Source of the DNA: Cyanobacteriota bacterium erpe_2018_sw_21hr_WHONDRS-SW48-000092_B_bin.40
GTDB taxonomy: Bacteria; Cyanobacteriota; Vampirovibrionia; Obscuribacterales; Obscuribacteraceae
NCBI GenBank assembly: GCA_030917395.1
Contig: JAUPUU010000180.1
Location: 1 to 64,000 of the forward strand
Reading direction: 5' to 3'
Length of the DNA: 64,000 nucleotides
The notes under the pieces are model-generated. The model was not told the origin of the DNA, did no database searches, and saw nothing but the letters and a program-made list of their open reading frames with translations. The translations under genes were made by a program, and so were the position numbers. Shown here in pieces: positions 26,141-34,380 of this stretch; positions within the stretch are counted from its first letter, which is position 1, and the number at the start of each line of letters is the position of its first letter.

Positions 26141-27748
26141 TTACTTGATATCGCGATAGAGCGCAATTGGCATAGCGGCCCGCAATGCTGCGGCTTTAGC
26201 CGCTTCAGCGGCAGCTAAGAGCACGCCTAGATCAAGACAATCTTCGGGAATACAGGCAACACCAAAAGCCAGCGATAAATTAGAGCTATCAACACCAGGA
26301 GCAAGCGAAGCACTCCAGATTGCCTTAGCTACCCTTTGAGCAAAAGTGTTGGCACCAGTTGTTTTGGTATTAGGCAAGAGCATGGCGTAATCGTATTGGT
26401 CATAATGCGCCAACAAATCGATATGTCGCTTTAATCGACTGACTCGTCGCACTACTTCAGCTAGAGCTGGAGTATCAAGAGGCTGTCTTTCAAAGTTCGG
26501 AGGGCCACTAATGACGCGCATTTCCATCACCATAACCGAGAGTGGACTACCCGAGCGATAGCCCCGGAAGTATTCTTGCTCTAAGAAATAGAGGAAAGCT
26601 TCGTAAGTGAACATGCCGGTTTCGGGACGTCTCAAATTCATCATGACGCTGTGAATCTTCGACTTATCAATTATCTTCGGCGCAATAGTCGGTTTTTCTT
26701 CTTTGACACCAATGTAATCGTTGGTGAAAGTAATCAAATCGGCATTGAGCAAGAGAGTAATTAATGGCACCCACTGACTGCGAGAGAGCCTGGTCTTATC
26801 AACCAAATCTTTGATTGAGGTCTTATCATCAATTACCGAATAAAGCGCTTTGAGCATATGAGCGGCCACGGTCGGATCGTGAGCAGCTAAGTTATCGAAG
26901 TCATATCCAGCCACACTCTCATGCTTGCGAATCAATACAGAGTCAGTCTGCAGGCCAACGTTGCGCAAGAAAGTCACTTTGTCGACTAAATGCACACCAA
27001 GAATTACCAGGCTCTCGATCGGCTGCGCCACATTGCGCTGAGACACCCTTACCCTTGGCTCAAACTTGTATTTTCCTTCGCGCCAGGTCAATAAATCAAG
27101 AATTCCCTCATCGCCAAGAATGCCGCCAACATCGGCATGGAGCGGTTCGCCATCAACGAAGAAAATCTTGCTGTGCAGACTGCCTTGATCTACATCAAGA
27201 CGACCTGTCATCTTAGCCAATAAAATAGACTGCAATAATCGTGAAATCTCAACGAGCGAGAGATCACCAGTAGGCGGTAGCGTTGAACGCGACCAGGCAT
27301 TGTCTTGCGTACCAACCGATGGATTGCTCTTTGGATCAGTAGCATCCATTGTGTTGGCTGTTTGCATGAACAAGGTGTCTCGCCGTTTAGAAGAATCTCT
27401 AAAAGACTCATTCACCGCCAGGACACCATCAGCTTGAATACTTTGATGAACTTCGCCGCAAGAAGAGATGATCAAGTTGTAGACGAGTAAAACATCACAG
27501 CTCTTGTAGTCCCAGACAATACGCATGTTCTTGCCGACAAAGAGCTTCCATTCAGTGTCGCCACCGCGCCAGGGGCAGTGAATATTGAGAGTGAAATCAA
27601 TGGCTCTATCAGGAGTGGACCAGGTAATTTCAACTTGCCGCCCTCTATGTTCCATCGCCACCGACAGATAGTGGTGGATTTCAGACAATCCCGGCGCGGC
27701 CGGCAACTTCTGAAGTGTTTTAGGGATCGGACCAGATCTCCGCAGCAT
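26141..27748 (-). CDS. DUF4388 (PATAN) protein with degenerate GGDEF domain
   Basis: This is a 535-residue protein from ATG 27748, which has AAAGG about 8 bases upstream; the ATG at 27757 would sit right on that site. Residues about 158-245 form a DUF4388/PATAN domain (DLSLVEISRLLQSILLAKMT, then GRLDVDQGSLHSKIFFVDGE). Residues about 370-530 resemble a diguanylate cyclase fold. The GGDEF signature is replaced by HYDQYDYAMLLPNT, so synthesis of cyclic di-GMP is unlikely; it may be a receptor or scaffold. The C-terminal SLAFGVACIPED and AAEAAKAAALRA match the end of GGDEF domains. A second PATAN protein is at 6989-8914. Confidence 0.75.
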   Translation of the reverse strand: MLRRSGPIPKTLQKLPAAPGLSEIHHYLSVAMEHRGRQVEITWSTPDRAIDFTLNIHCPWRGGDTEWKLFVGKNMRIVWDYKSCDVLLVYNLIISSCGEVHQSIQADGVLAVNESFRDSSKRRDTLFMQTANTMDATDPKSNPSVGTQDNAWSRSTLPPTGDLSLVEISRLLQSILLAKMTGRLDVDQGSLHSKIFFVDGEPLHADVGGILGDEGILDLLTWREGKYKFEPRVRVSQRNVAQPIESLVILGVHLVDKVTFLRNVGLQTDSVLIRKHESVAGYDFDNLAAHDPTVAAHMLKALYSVIDDKTSIKDLVDKTRLSRSQWVPLITLLLNADLITFTNDYIGVKEEKPTIAPKIIDKSKIHSVMMNLRRPETGMFTYEAFLYFLEQEYFRGYRSGSPLSVMVMEMRVISGPPNFERQPLDTPALAEVVRRVSRLKRHIDLLAHYDQYDYAMLLPNTKTTGANTFAQRVAKAIWSASLAPGVDSSNLSLAFGVACIPEDCLDLGVLLAAAEAAKAAALRAAMPIALYRDIK

Positions 27749-27879
27749 AATTACCATCCTTTTCCAGCCTGTATCTACAGCAATAGGTCTTGCAACCTAA
27801 CTCAATACAGTTAACGCCTCACGTCAGCTTATATGCCCAGGCTCAGATAAAGCTAACCACTCCTAATGGTCGCATTTCA

Positions 27880-27893
27880 ATCAGGCGCCTGAT
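27880..27893. promoter_or_regulatory. Perfect 14-base palindrome
   Basis: ATCAGGCGCCTGAT is perfectly self-complementary. It lies in the 221-base space between two minus-strand genes, about 130 bases upstream of the PATAN-GGDEF gene. It could be an operator or part of a terminator stem for the membrane-protein gene ending at 27970. There is no T-run next to it. Confidence 0.3.
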
Positions 27894-27969
27894 CAAGGGT
27901 CTTATAAATCTCGAAGACAGCCATAAAAGCCACTATCAATGGTGCTAAATATTGACTACTAAAAGTAGC

Positions 27970-28443
27970 TCAGTTAGCCATCAAATGCTGTCCGGCTAGC
28001 CCTATGAGAAGCCAGAAAACGGCATTAATGGCCAAGGCAACTGCAAACAGACTAGTTCCTACCATTAACTGCCAACAAACCAGGGCATGTCGGGGGGTCA
28101 TTACTCGCAGAATACCAAAGCGACCGACTATATATATGACCAATGCAATAAGGAAGAATGAATCAGCCGCTGTCAGGCAAAGAATGGCGTACTTGGCAAA
28201 ACCAGCCATAGGCAAGAAAAGAAATATCAGCGCTGCCAGAACTGAGCCGCGCAATAAGCGCACACTTTGCTTATCAGTCTCTCTGATAGAAATAGCCTTG
28301 TCAGCGGAGGCTTTTTGCACATGAGCAAGCGACTCTAGACACGCCGCGAATTGGCCAATACGCTTATTGTCACGCTCATTGACTGAGTCAGCGTTGGGCT
28401 CACCGGGAGACTGGGACGGTTGTAGAGGTTCACTTGCGCTCAT
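27970..28443 (-). CDS. Membrane protein of unknown function
   Basis: This is a 157-residue protein from ATG 28443, preceded by CAGGAG at 6 bases; a GTG at 28458 overlaps that site. The first 65 residues are polar. Three membrane segments follow, near 67-90, 93-112 and 125-152 (ALIFLFLPMAGFAKYAILCL, LIALVIYIVGRFGI, LFAVALAINAVFWLLIGLAG). No family is recognised. It is the last gene of the long minus-strand lipid operon, about 65 bases after heme oxygenase, and may be co-transcribed. Confidence 0.65.
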   Translation of the reverse strand: MSASEPLQPSQSPGEPNADSVNERDNKRIGQFAACLESLAHVQKASADKAISIRETDKQSVRLLRGSVLAALIFLFLPMAGFAKYAILCLTAADSFFLIALVIYIVGRFGILRVMTPRHALVCWQLMVGTSLFAVALAINAVFWLLIGLAGQHLMAN

Positions 28444-28508
28444 AGATACTCCTGGCACTACATGTCAAAGTACCGCAATTCGTTACTTTCCAAACCCATT
28501 TTTAACGT

Positions 28509-29141
28509 CTAACAAGTTTCAAGCTCACAGCCAATCTCAAAAAAGGTCTGAAACATGCGCTTAGCTTCGACCACTAAAGCGTCAATCTCACTTTGACTAA
28601 AGCCCTGAGCATTCATAGTGGCCTTAAAATTAGTCCATCTCTCCCGCTGTAAATCGCCATACCGGTCAAAATACTTGGCCCCTCTCTCCTCTGGCAAGTT
28701 AAGGCCTTTTCTCAAAGTCTTAGCCATGAACTTAGCGCCATTAGTTGACCCTTCCAAGACATAAAGCTGGCCTAAGAGCGAAACCGGCGAGTGTTCAGCC
28801 AGTTCGTCCATGGTGTCAAGCAAGGCGGCTGTAGCAGTCAGAGGCACAACACTGTCGGTGCTAGCATCAAAGTATCCTAGGTCACCCACCACTGCGCTCA
28901 AATCACTATGGTAAGGCGCGAGAACAGCGGCTATACGAGCATCGTTAGCAGCGGCATGAGGCAGAAGATCAGCTAAATGCTTATGCATCAAATAAAGCTG
29001 ACCAAGATACTTGACATACAGGTCTTTTCTTACAGTGCCAGAGCCCAGCTGCTTCTGAAACTGATGTCCTTCCGTATCGGCATGCAGTTCTTTGGTTGAT
29101 TCGCGCAGGGCATCCATAACCAAGGGTTGAGAACCTTGCAT
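28509..29141 (-). CDS. Heme oxygenase (biliverdin-producing)
   Basis: This 210-residue enzyme is predicted to open heme to biliverdin, carbon monoxide and iron. The proximal His is H20 in LRESTKELHADTE. The distal-helix signature is LYVLEGSTNGAKFMAKTL near residue 127. Helical content and length fit the family. GAGGAG lies 6 bases before the ATG. It follows a CFA-type methyltransferase by 49 bases in a lipid operon, which is an unusual setting. It could supply iron, or it could act in an oxidative-stress response together with the membrane lipid enzymes. In cyanobacteria the product feeds bilin synthesis; no bilin reductase is in this window. Confidence 0.88.
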   Translation of the reverse strand: MQGSQPLVMDALRESTKELHADTEGHQFQKQLGSGTVRKDLYVKYLGQLYLMHKHLADLLPHAAANDARIAAVLAPYHSDLSAVVGDLGYFDASTDSVVPLTATAALLDTMDELAEHSPVSLLGQLYVLEGSTNGAKFMAKTLRKGLNLPEERGAKYFDRYGDLQRERWTNFKATMNAQGFSQSEIDALVVEAKRMFQTFFEIGCELETC

Positions 29142-29190
29142 AGTAATCTCCTCAAATAAGAGATAAGTCTATTACAAATCTGCCCTTAAT

Positions 29191-30318
29191 TTACGACTTG
29201 GCGAACAAGTAATGGGAAACCATCCATTCTTCACCATCGCTATAGCCCCAAAGCTCAGCGCAAGACATGAAGAATAGCCGCCAGAAAGCCCACCAACGTG
29301 TGGCTTGGTCGGCCCCATAGGTAGTCACTAAAATCGGCATTATCTCAGCCTTATGCCGGTCCATGTTCACCAACCAATGATTAGCTGTCCTTTCATAGTG
29401 CTGGCCGTTGACGGTGTAGTGCTGCTCAATTCTCAAGTCTTGCTGAAAATATAAGAGCAAATCGTTAGACGGCATTATGCCGCCAGAAAAGAAATTACGA
29501 GTCATCCAATCGCTACCGTCTTTATCTTCATAGTGGTAGCAGAGTTCTTTGTGACTGAAGATATGAACAAAAAGCTTGCCCCTATCGCTCAACCAGCCAG
29601 AGATGCGCTGCAAGAGTAAGCGGTAGTTTTTCATGTGCTCAAACATCTCAACTGAAACCACCCGATCTACTTGTTCATAAAACTGAAAATCATTCATATC
29701 GCAGGTGATCACTTCGACATTGGTCAACTGTCGCTTGACGCACTCTGACTCAATATATTGCCTTTGCGTTTTAGAGTTGGAAACGGCTGTGATTTTGGAT
29801 TTAGGAAAATGCTCGGCCATGTAGAGAGTTAGGGACCCCCAACCACATCCAAGCTCAAGCACGCGATCGCCGTCACTAATTTCTGCTCGCTGTACTGTCA
29901 GTTGCAACATGGCCTCTTCTGCTTGATCAAGACTGTAGCCCTTTTCATAGTAAGCACAGCTGTATTTAAGGCGCTTGCCCAAACAAAGCTTGAAGAACTC
30001 TGTGGGAACTTGATAATGCTGTTCGTTTGCCGCGGCAGTTTCAATGGCAATAGGAGCGCTCGATAACTCTTTGACCATCTTAAGCAAATGAGCTTGCTGC
30101 AATTCATACGAAGCATAACTCTCTTCTTTCAACTTGGTCTTAAGCATATGTCTGATACCAGCTCTAATGAGAAAATCAGGCACCATATTTGTCGCCAAAA
30201 TCTCATAGATAAGCGCTTCTGACTGAGGCTTACGCAAGGGGGTAAACCCAGAATCAAAATTAGGAATAGAACTGCCTGTAGTGTCAATATTTTGCTCAGC
30301 CAAATCTGGAGTCGACAT
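29191..30318 (-). CDS. CFA-family SAM-dependent methyltransferase
   Basis: This is a 375-residue protein. The SAM-binding motif is VLELGCGWGSLTLYMAEHFP near residue 145, preceded by the family motif RLKYSCAYYEKGYSLDQAEE. Further motifs such as VVSVEMFEHMKNYRLLL fit the cyclopropane fatty acid synthase superfamily. The overall pattern looks closer to the branch that includes plant coclaurine N-methyltransferases than to true CFA synthases, so the product may be a methylated rather than a cyclopropanated lipid. It is the second such enzyme in the operon (the other ends at 33549). GAGGG lies 6 bases before the ATG. Confidence 0.85.
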   Translation of the reverse strand: MSTPDLAEQNIDTTGSSIPNFDSGFTPLRKPQSEALIYEILATNMVPDFLIRAGIRHMLKTKLKEESYASYELQQAHLLKMVKELSSAPIAIETAAANEQHYQVPTEFFKLCLGKRLKYSCAYYEKGYSLDQAEEAMLQLTVQRAEISDGDRVLELGCGWGSLTLYMAEHFPKSKITAVSNSKTQRQYIESECVKRQLTNVEVITCDMNDFQFYEQVDRVVSVEMFEHMKNYRLLLQRISGWLSDRGKLFVHIFSHKELCYHYEDKDGSDWMTRNFFSGGIMPSNDLLLYFQQDLRIEQHYTVNGQHYERTANHWLVNMDRHKAEIMPILVTTYGADQATRWWAFWRLFFMSCAELWGYSDGEEWMVSHYLFAKS

Positions 30319-30344
30319 GATTTTCCCTCTTCGTTCGTTCCTAC

Positions 30345-31175
30345 CTATGAGCGTTTAAACCAGGGGACAAAGGCACTAGTAGTGCGCTGATAATCAATAT
30401 AGGCCTGACCCTTACTGCGAACAGCTTGCTCTTCTGTGGCCTTCACACCAGTTACTTTGGTCAAGAAAAACAGCATGAGCAGAGGACAGTAAATTGTATA
30501 GATACCGCCAGGTGAGCCTAGCGAGAAGCAAAAGAAAGCCAACCAAACCAGCCACTCAAAAAAGTAGTTTGGATGTCGTGAATAGTTCCAGAAACCGACT
30601 TGGCAAACTTGGCTTACTTGATTTACTTGATTGGCATGGCCAGATTCTCGTCTTCTACTCTTGAAGCCCTCCAGTTGCTGATCTGAAATTGTTTCGCAAA
30701 CAAAGGCTACTAGCCAAATGGCAAAACCAGCAATCTCAAAACCGCTAATTTGCTGATTGGCATTGGTCAGCGCCAGAGCGAAAGGCAAAGTTAGGGAGGC
30801 CAATAAAACAGCCTGCATCTCGAAAGCAAGAAACAATCCTAAACTGGCTCGATTTCCCCAATCTTGGCGATATTTCTTGTAGCGCCCATCTTCTTCTGGC
30901 CACATTCTTTTAAACCGAAAGGCCAAGAAAAAGCCCAGGCGCAGACTCCAGAATGCCACCATAATAAGTATCAGGGCACTGCGACTGAAATTACCCCAAC
31001 CATGCATGTAGGCCAAGGTCGTATCTACAAGCGCCACAACAGCAAAGCCAAAGCCCCAAGCTACATCAACAATTCCGGCATTGCCGATACGCTCACTCAC
31101 CAGCCAAATGATAAACATCATTAAAGTGGTAGTGAGAAAGGCGGCAATCATCAAATAAACATGGGGCTCTGGCAC
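30345..31175 (-). CDS. DUF1295 membrane protein (steroid 5-alpha-reductase-like)
   Basis: This 276-residue protein has several membrane helices. The family motif YSRHPNYFFEWLVW lies near residue 200, close to the DUF1295 and isoprenylcysteine methyltransferase-like signature for NADPH or SAM binding. DVAWGFGFAVVAL near residue 37 and the C-terminal GQAYIDYQRTTSAFVPWF also fit. DUF1295 genes often accompany CFA synthase, DUF1365 and FAD oxidoreductase genes. Oddity: just before the motif, at about residues 186-197, a 9-base repeat encodes NQVNQVSQVCQV. The start is GTG 31175 with AAGGAG upstream. Confidence 0.85.
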   Translation of the reverse strand: MPEPHVYLMIAAFLTTTLMMFIIWLVSERIGNAGIVDVAWGFGFAVVALVDTTLAYMHGWGNFSRSALILIMVAFWSLRLGFFLAFRFKRMWPEEDGRYKKYRQDWGNRASLGLFLAFEMQAVLLASLTLPFALALTNANQQISGFEIAGFAIWLVAFVCETISDQQLEGFKSRRRESGHANQVNQVSQVCQVGFWNYSRHPNYFFEWLVWLAFFCFSLGSPGGIYTIYCPLLMLFFLTKVTGVKATEEQAVRSKGQAYIDYQRTTSAFVPWFKRS

Positions 31176-31196
31176 TATATCTCCTTAGGTAATGGC

Positions 31197-32213
31197 TTAG
31201 GCACTGACTTCGGCGCTGGCTCGCTCTAAGCGATCTCTAACGCCATCCCAGGCGCTACCATAAGGAACAGCTTCAACAAAAATGCGATCGAGTTTGAGCT
31301 TATCGAAACGACGTAACTGCTCATAAAGAGCACGAGCATATTGATCGACTTGCTCGGGAGCCACCACTAAAGAATCAAAAACCAGGCCAGAAAGATTGGA
31401 CCTCAACTTAGCCACAGTAGAATCAAAGGCAAAAACAGCAGCACTTCTCTCCATAGCATTAAGCTCAAGCACTAGCTCAATCAGCTGCTCGGAGGAAGCG
31501 ACAGTCAACTTGGTCTGGGGAGCATAATGACTGGGAAGTGCACCAGGAACACGAGTTTCTCCAGCAGAAGCAGAAGACCCAAAGCTAAAGGCTTCAGCAC
31601 CAAGAACTTCAGCCACCGAATCAGCATCAATCATGCCTGGGCGTAAAATTTTTGCTTGAGAGGAGAGCAGCGAAATAATAGTGGACTCAATGCCCACATC
31701 ACAGGGGCCACCATCAAGCACCATGGCCACTTGATCAGGCGAGTCAGAAAATTCGGCTTCTACGGCTTGAGCCGATGTAGGAGAAAGACGACCAAAACGA
31801 TTGGCCGATGGTGCCGCCAAGCCACCAGAGAATGCCTCTAGTAATTTAAGAGCCAGTGGGTGTGAGGGGATGCGAATGCCAACTGAATCTTGCCCACCGG
31901 TAACTTGACTGAGCACATGATCGGCCTTTGGCAAAATCAAGGTCATGGGCCCTGGCCAAAAACGTTCGGCCAATTGGTAAGCCTGGGCAGGGATGTCCTT
32001 GGCCCAATCGGTCAACTGCTCGACACTGGCGATATGAACAATGACAGGATGCGAAGTGGGCCTTCCTTTGACAGCATAAAGGCGCTCAAGAGCAGCAGCA
32101 CTAGAGGCGTCAGCACCGAGGCCATAGACAGTCTCAGTGGGGAAGGCTACCAGTAAGCCAGCCTTGAGTTTACTAACAGCGTGTTCAATAGATTGATCAA
32201 TATCAGCAGTCAT
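31197..32213 (-). CDS. L-threonylcarbamoyladenylate synthase (Sua5/TsaC type)
   Basis: This is a 338-residue protein. An N-terminal YrdC domain makes threonylcarbamoyl-AMP for t6A modification of tRNA. The signatures are AFPTETVYGLGADA near residue 20, VKGRP near 48, RIPSHPLALKLL near 113 and APSANRFGRLSPTSA near 135. A C-terminal Sua5 domain follows (LPSHYAPQTKLTV near 227), so it is the longer Sua5 form rather than the short TsaC. It lies inside the lipid operon between CFA synthase and DUF1295, 20 and 21 bases from its neighbours, although its function is translational. Confidence 0.93.
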   Translation of the reverse strand: MTADIDQSIEHAVSKLKAGLLVAFPTETVYGLGADASSAAALERLYAVKGRPTSHPVIVHIASVEQLTDWAKDIPAQAYQLAERFWPGPMTLILPKADHVLSQVTGGQDSVGIRIPSHPLALKLLEAFSGGLAAPSANRFGRLSPTSAQAVEAEFSDSPDQVAMVLDGGPCDVGIESTIISLLSSQAKILRPGMIDADSVAEVLGAEAFSFGSSASAGETRVPGALPSHYAPQTKLTVASSEQLIELVLELNAMERSAAVFAFDSTVAKLRSNLSGLVFDSLVVAPEQVDQYARALYEQLRRFDKLKLDRIFVEAVPYGSAWDGVRDRLERASAEVSA

Positions 32214-32232
32214 TTTTGTTTTCCTAGATTAG

Positions 32233-33549
32233 CTAGGCAAAGCGATTTAGCAGCTCAGACCGACTCAAATTGAGATTATTCGGCCTGGTATAAATCGTCT
32301 GCACCACTGTAATGTTGCGCATAGCAAAGGCAGCAAAACAGTAAGACAAATAATAGCGCCATTTACGCACAAAAATTTGGTCAAAGCCAAGAGCTTCTAC
32401 CGCTGGCAGCTGAGCCTCAAAACGTTCTTGCCAGAGCCCAAGGGTCTTGGCATAGTGATTGCCCATATCTTCAAGATCATGCACAAAGAGATCGCTCTGG
32501 CAGCGCTTCATTGCTTCGCTGACGCGGCGGTGGGAGAGAAGCAAAGAACCAGGGAAAATATGCTTTTGAATGAAGTCTGTGTTCTCCCGCAATAAGTCAT
32601 AGCGACTATCGGGACAAGTAATCATTTGCAGGGCCAATAGGCCGCCTTTCGCAAGCAGACGGTCGCACTGCTGAAAGAATATATCAAGATACTCATGACC
32701 AACAGCCTCAATCATTTCTATCGATACGATCTTGTCAAACTGACCAGTAATCTTGCGATAGTCTTGCATACGCAGCTCTACTTTATGGCTAAGACCAGCC
32801 TTTTGGATACGTGCCACGGCATAATCATATTGCTCTTGCGAGATGGTCACACCAGTAATATGACAGCCATAATTAGTTGCGGCATACTGAGCAAACCCAC
32901 CCCAACCACAGCCAATCTCGAGCACACGGTCGCCCTCTTTTAAGGCCAGTTTGCGACAAAGATTCTCATATTTAGCCGCTTGTGCCTCTCTTAAACTAAT
33001 CGACCAGTCCTTAAAATAGGCACTGGAATAAGTCATAGACTCATCCAGGAACAACTTGAAAAGATCGTTGCTTAAGTCATAGTGATAAGCAATATTCTTA
33101 CGGCTATTCGACTCATTGTTATGGCGCAACAAATGCAGCAGCTGATTGCCAATGCCAAGCAAATTGACTATCTGAAACTTCTTACCATTGCCCTCAAGCA
33201 GTGGACATTGACTGATATTGAGAAGAGCCCAGGCAATCACACTGGCCACGTCATTGGTCTGCCATTGACCGTCCATATAAGCTTCAGCCAAACCTATATG
33301 ACCATAAACTACCAGGCGGCGAAAGAATGTTTCTGACCTGACATCGATTTCAGCGCTAATACCACCGTCAACTGGCTGCGACTGACCAAACCAGATTACC
33401 TGACCTTCAGGCAAGGTCAACTTTAGTCGGCCTTCGGTCATGGCACCAAGTGCCGCCAATACAATTTTGCGCCAAAACTTCTGCGCTACTGTCAGAGTGG
33501 TTACAGGAGCCGTTTTTTTATTCTCAACTTCAAGCTTTAAATTGGCCAT
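32233..33549 (-). CDS. Cyclopropane-fatty-acyl-phospholipid synthase family
   Basis: This is a 438-residue protein from ATG 33549, which has AAGGT 6 bases upstream. The SAM-binding motif VLEIGCGWGGFAQYAATNYG lies near residue 195. NIAYHYDLSNDLFKLFLDES and MTYSSAYF near residues 145-170 are the classic CFA synthase entry motif. VSIEMIEAVGHEYLDIFF and the C-terminal WRYYLSYCFAAFAMR also fit. The enzyme uses SAM to modify unsaturated acyl chains of membrane phospholipids. It starts 4 bases after the DUF1365 stop. The desaturase in the same operon could supply the double bond it acts on. Confidence 0.92.
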   Translation of the reverse strand: MANLKLEVENKKTAPVTTLTVAQKFWRKIVLAALGAMTEGRLKLTLPEGQVIWFGQSQPVDGGISAEIDVRSETFFRRLVVYGHIGLAEAYMDGQWQTNDVASVIAWALLNISQCPLLEGNGKKFQIVNLLGIGNQLLHLLRHNNESNSRKNIAYHYDLSNDLFKLFLDESMTYSSAYFKDWSISLREAQAAKYENLCRKLALKEGDRVLEIGCGWGGFAQYAATNYGCHITGVTISQEQYDYAVARIQKAGLSHKVELRMQDYRKITGQFDKIVSIEMIEAVGHEYLDIFFQQCDRLLAKGGLLALQMITCPDSRYDLLRENTDFIQKHIFPGSLLLSHRRVSEAMKRCQSDLFVHDLEDMGNHYAKTLGLWQERFEAQLPAVEALGFDQIFVRKWRYYLSYCFAAFAMRNITVVQTIYTRPNNLNLSRSELLNRFA

Positions 33550-33553
33550 CTTG

Positions 33554-34378
33554 TTACCTTTCATGATTAACTCTCTTAGCGCTGTTAGTCTGCAATTCGG
33601 GCCATTGCTCTTTATAGAAAAACGGTATCTTCTTCAGCCAGAGCAAGAGGGCATGCCAGTGAATTAGCGATATGACACGCAAAGTTACTAGTGGATAGCG
33701 GAAGAATAGTCGCAGCAGTTGCCCATCAGTCAACGGCAGAGCGGCACCACTAACGCTAGTAACTAATATCTTTTTGCTTGGATCTTCACCATCCACAGTA
33801 TCAACACTAAGTTTCAACGCTTGATTGGGGAGAGGCAAAACAAAATGGAATTTATCCTGCAACTGGCCAAAGGGTGAAACATAGAAGTGCTTGGTGAAAA
33901 AGGCATCAAAGACAGATGCAGAGCTCATTTTAGTAGCATCCATGAAGTAGACTTTCATCTCACCGAAGGTATTGCCTACTTCAGCTATGCAAGCTAAGGG
34001 TTGGTCTTGGCGATCGAAAACAAAATAGAATGACACCGGATTGAAAACATAACCGAGCACTCGAGGATAGGTGAGCAAATAAGCTTTTCCCATAGGCTCA
34101 GAGATGCCATGGTCGGCAACCAAGCGGCCCAAGCGCGTAGGCAAGGAGCTATCGGCACCAACCGGCTCGGTGCCAAATAAATGATCGCTATCATAGAAGC
34201 TGAACAAATTAAAACTATTATGATTGAAAAGACGTGAATTCTGAGCTAAACAGCTCAGTTCGCCCAATTCTAGATAAAGCATAAAAACGCCGTGCTTAAA
34301 CCTGTGACCGCTGGGCAGCAAGCGCTGGTGGGCCACTGAGCACTCAAATAGTCTAGACGTCATTGCTAAATCAGTCAT
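33554..34378 (-). CDS. DUF1365 family protein
   Basis: This is a 274-residue protein. SVAHQRLLPSGHRFKHGVFM near residue 13 and YPRVLGYVFNPVSFYFVFD near residue 108 are DUF1365 hallmarks. The motif FGEMKVYFMDATKM and the C-terminal RYPLVTLRVISLIHWHALLL also fit. The biochemical role is not settled for the family. It travels with FAD oxidoreductases and CFA synthases, and roles in modified or furan-type fatty acids have been proposed for such clusters. The gene follows the FAD oxidoreductase by 2 bases and precedes CFA synthase by 4. Confidence 0.9.
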   Translation of the reverse strand: MTDLAMTSRLFECSVAHQRLLPSGHRFKHGVFMLYLELGELSCLAQNSRLFNHNSFNLFSFYDSDHLFGTEPVGADSSLPTRLGRLVADHGISEPMGKAYLLTYPRVLGYVFNPVSFYFVFDRQDQPLACIAEVGNTFGEMKVYFMDATKMSSASVFDAFFTKHFYVSPFGQLQDKFHFVLPLPNQALKLSVDTVDGEDPSKKILVTSVSGAALPLTDGQLLRLFFRYPLVTLRVISLIHWHALLLWLKKIPFFYKEQWPELQTNSAKRVNHER

Positions 34379-34380
34379 AT

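Noticed and set aside
28004-28324. Plus-strand frame of 106 codons
   Set aside because: Antisense to the membrane protein gene at 27970-28443, which has a good ribosome-binding site and membrane helices.
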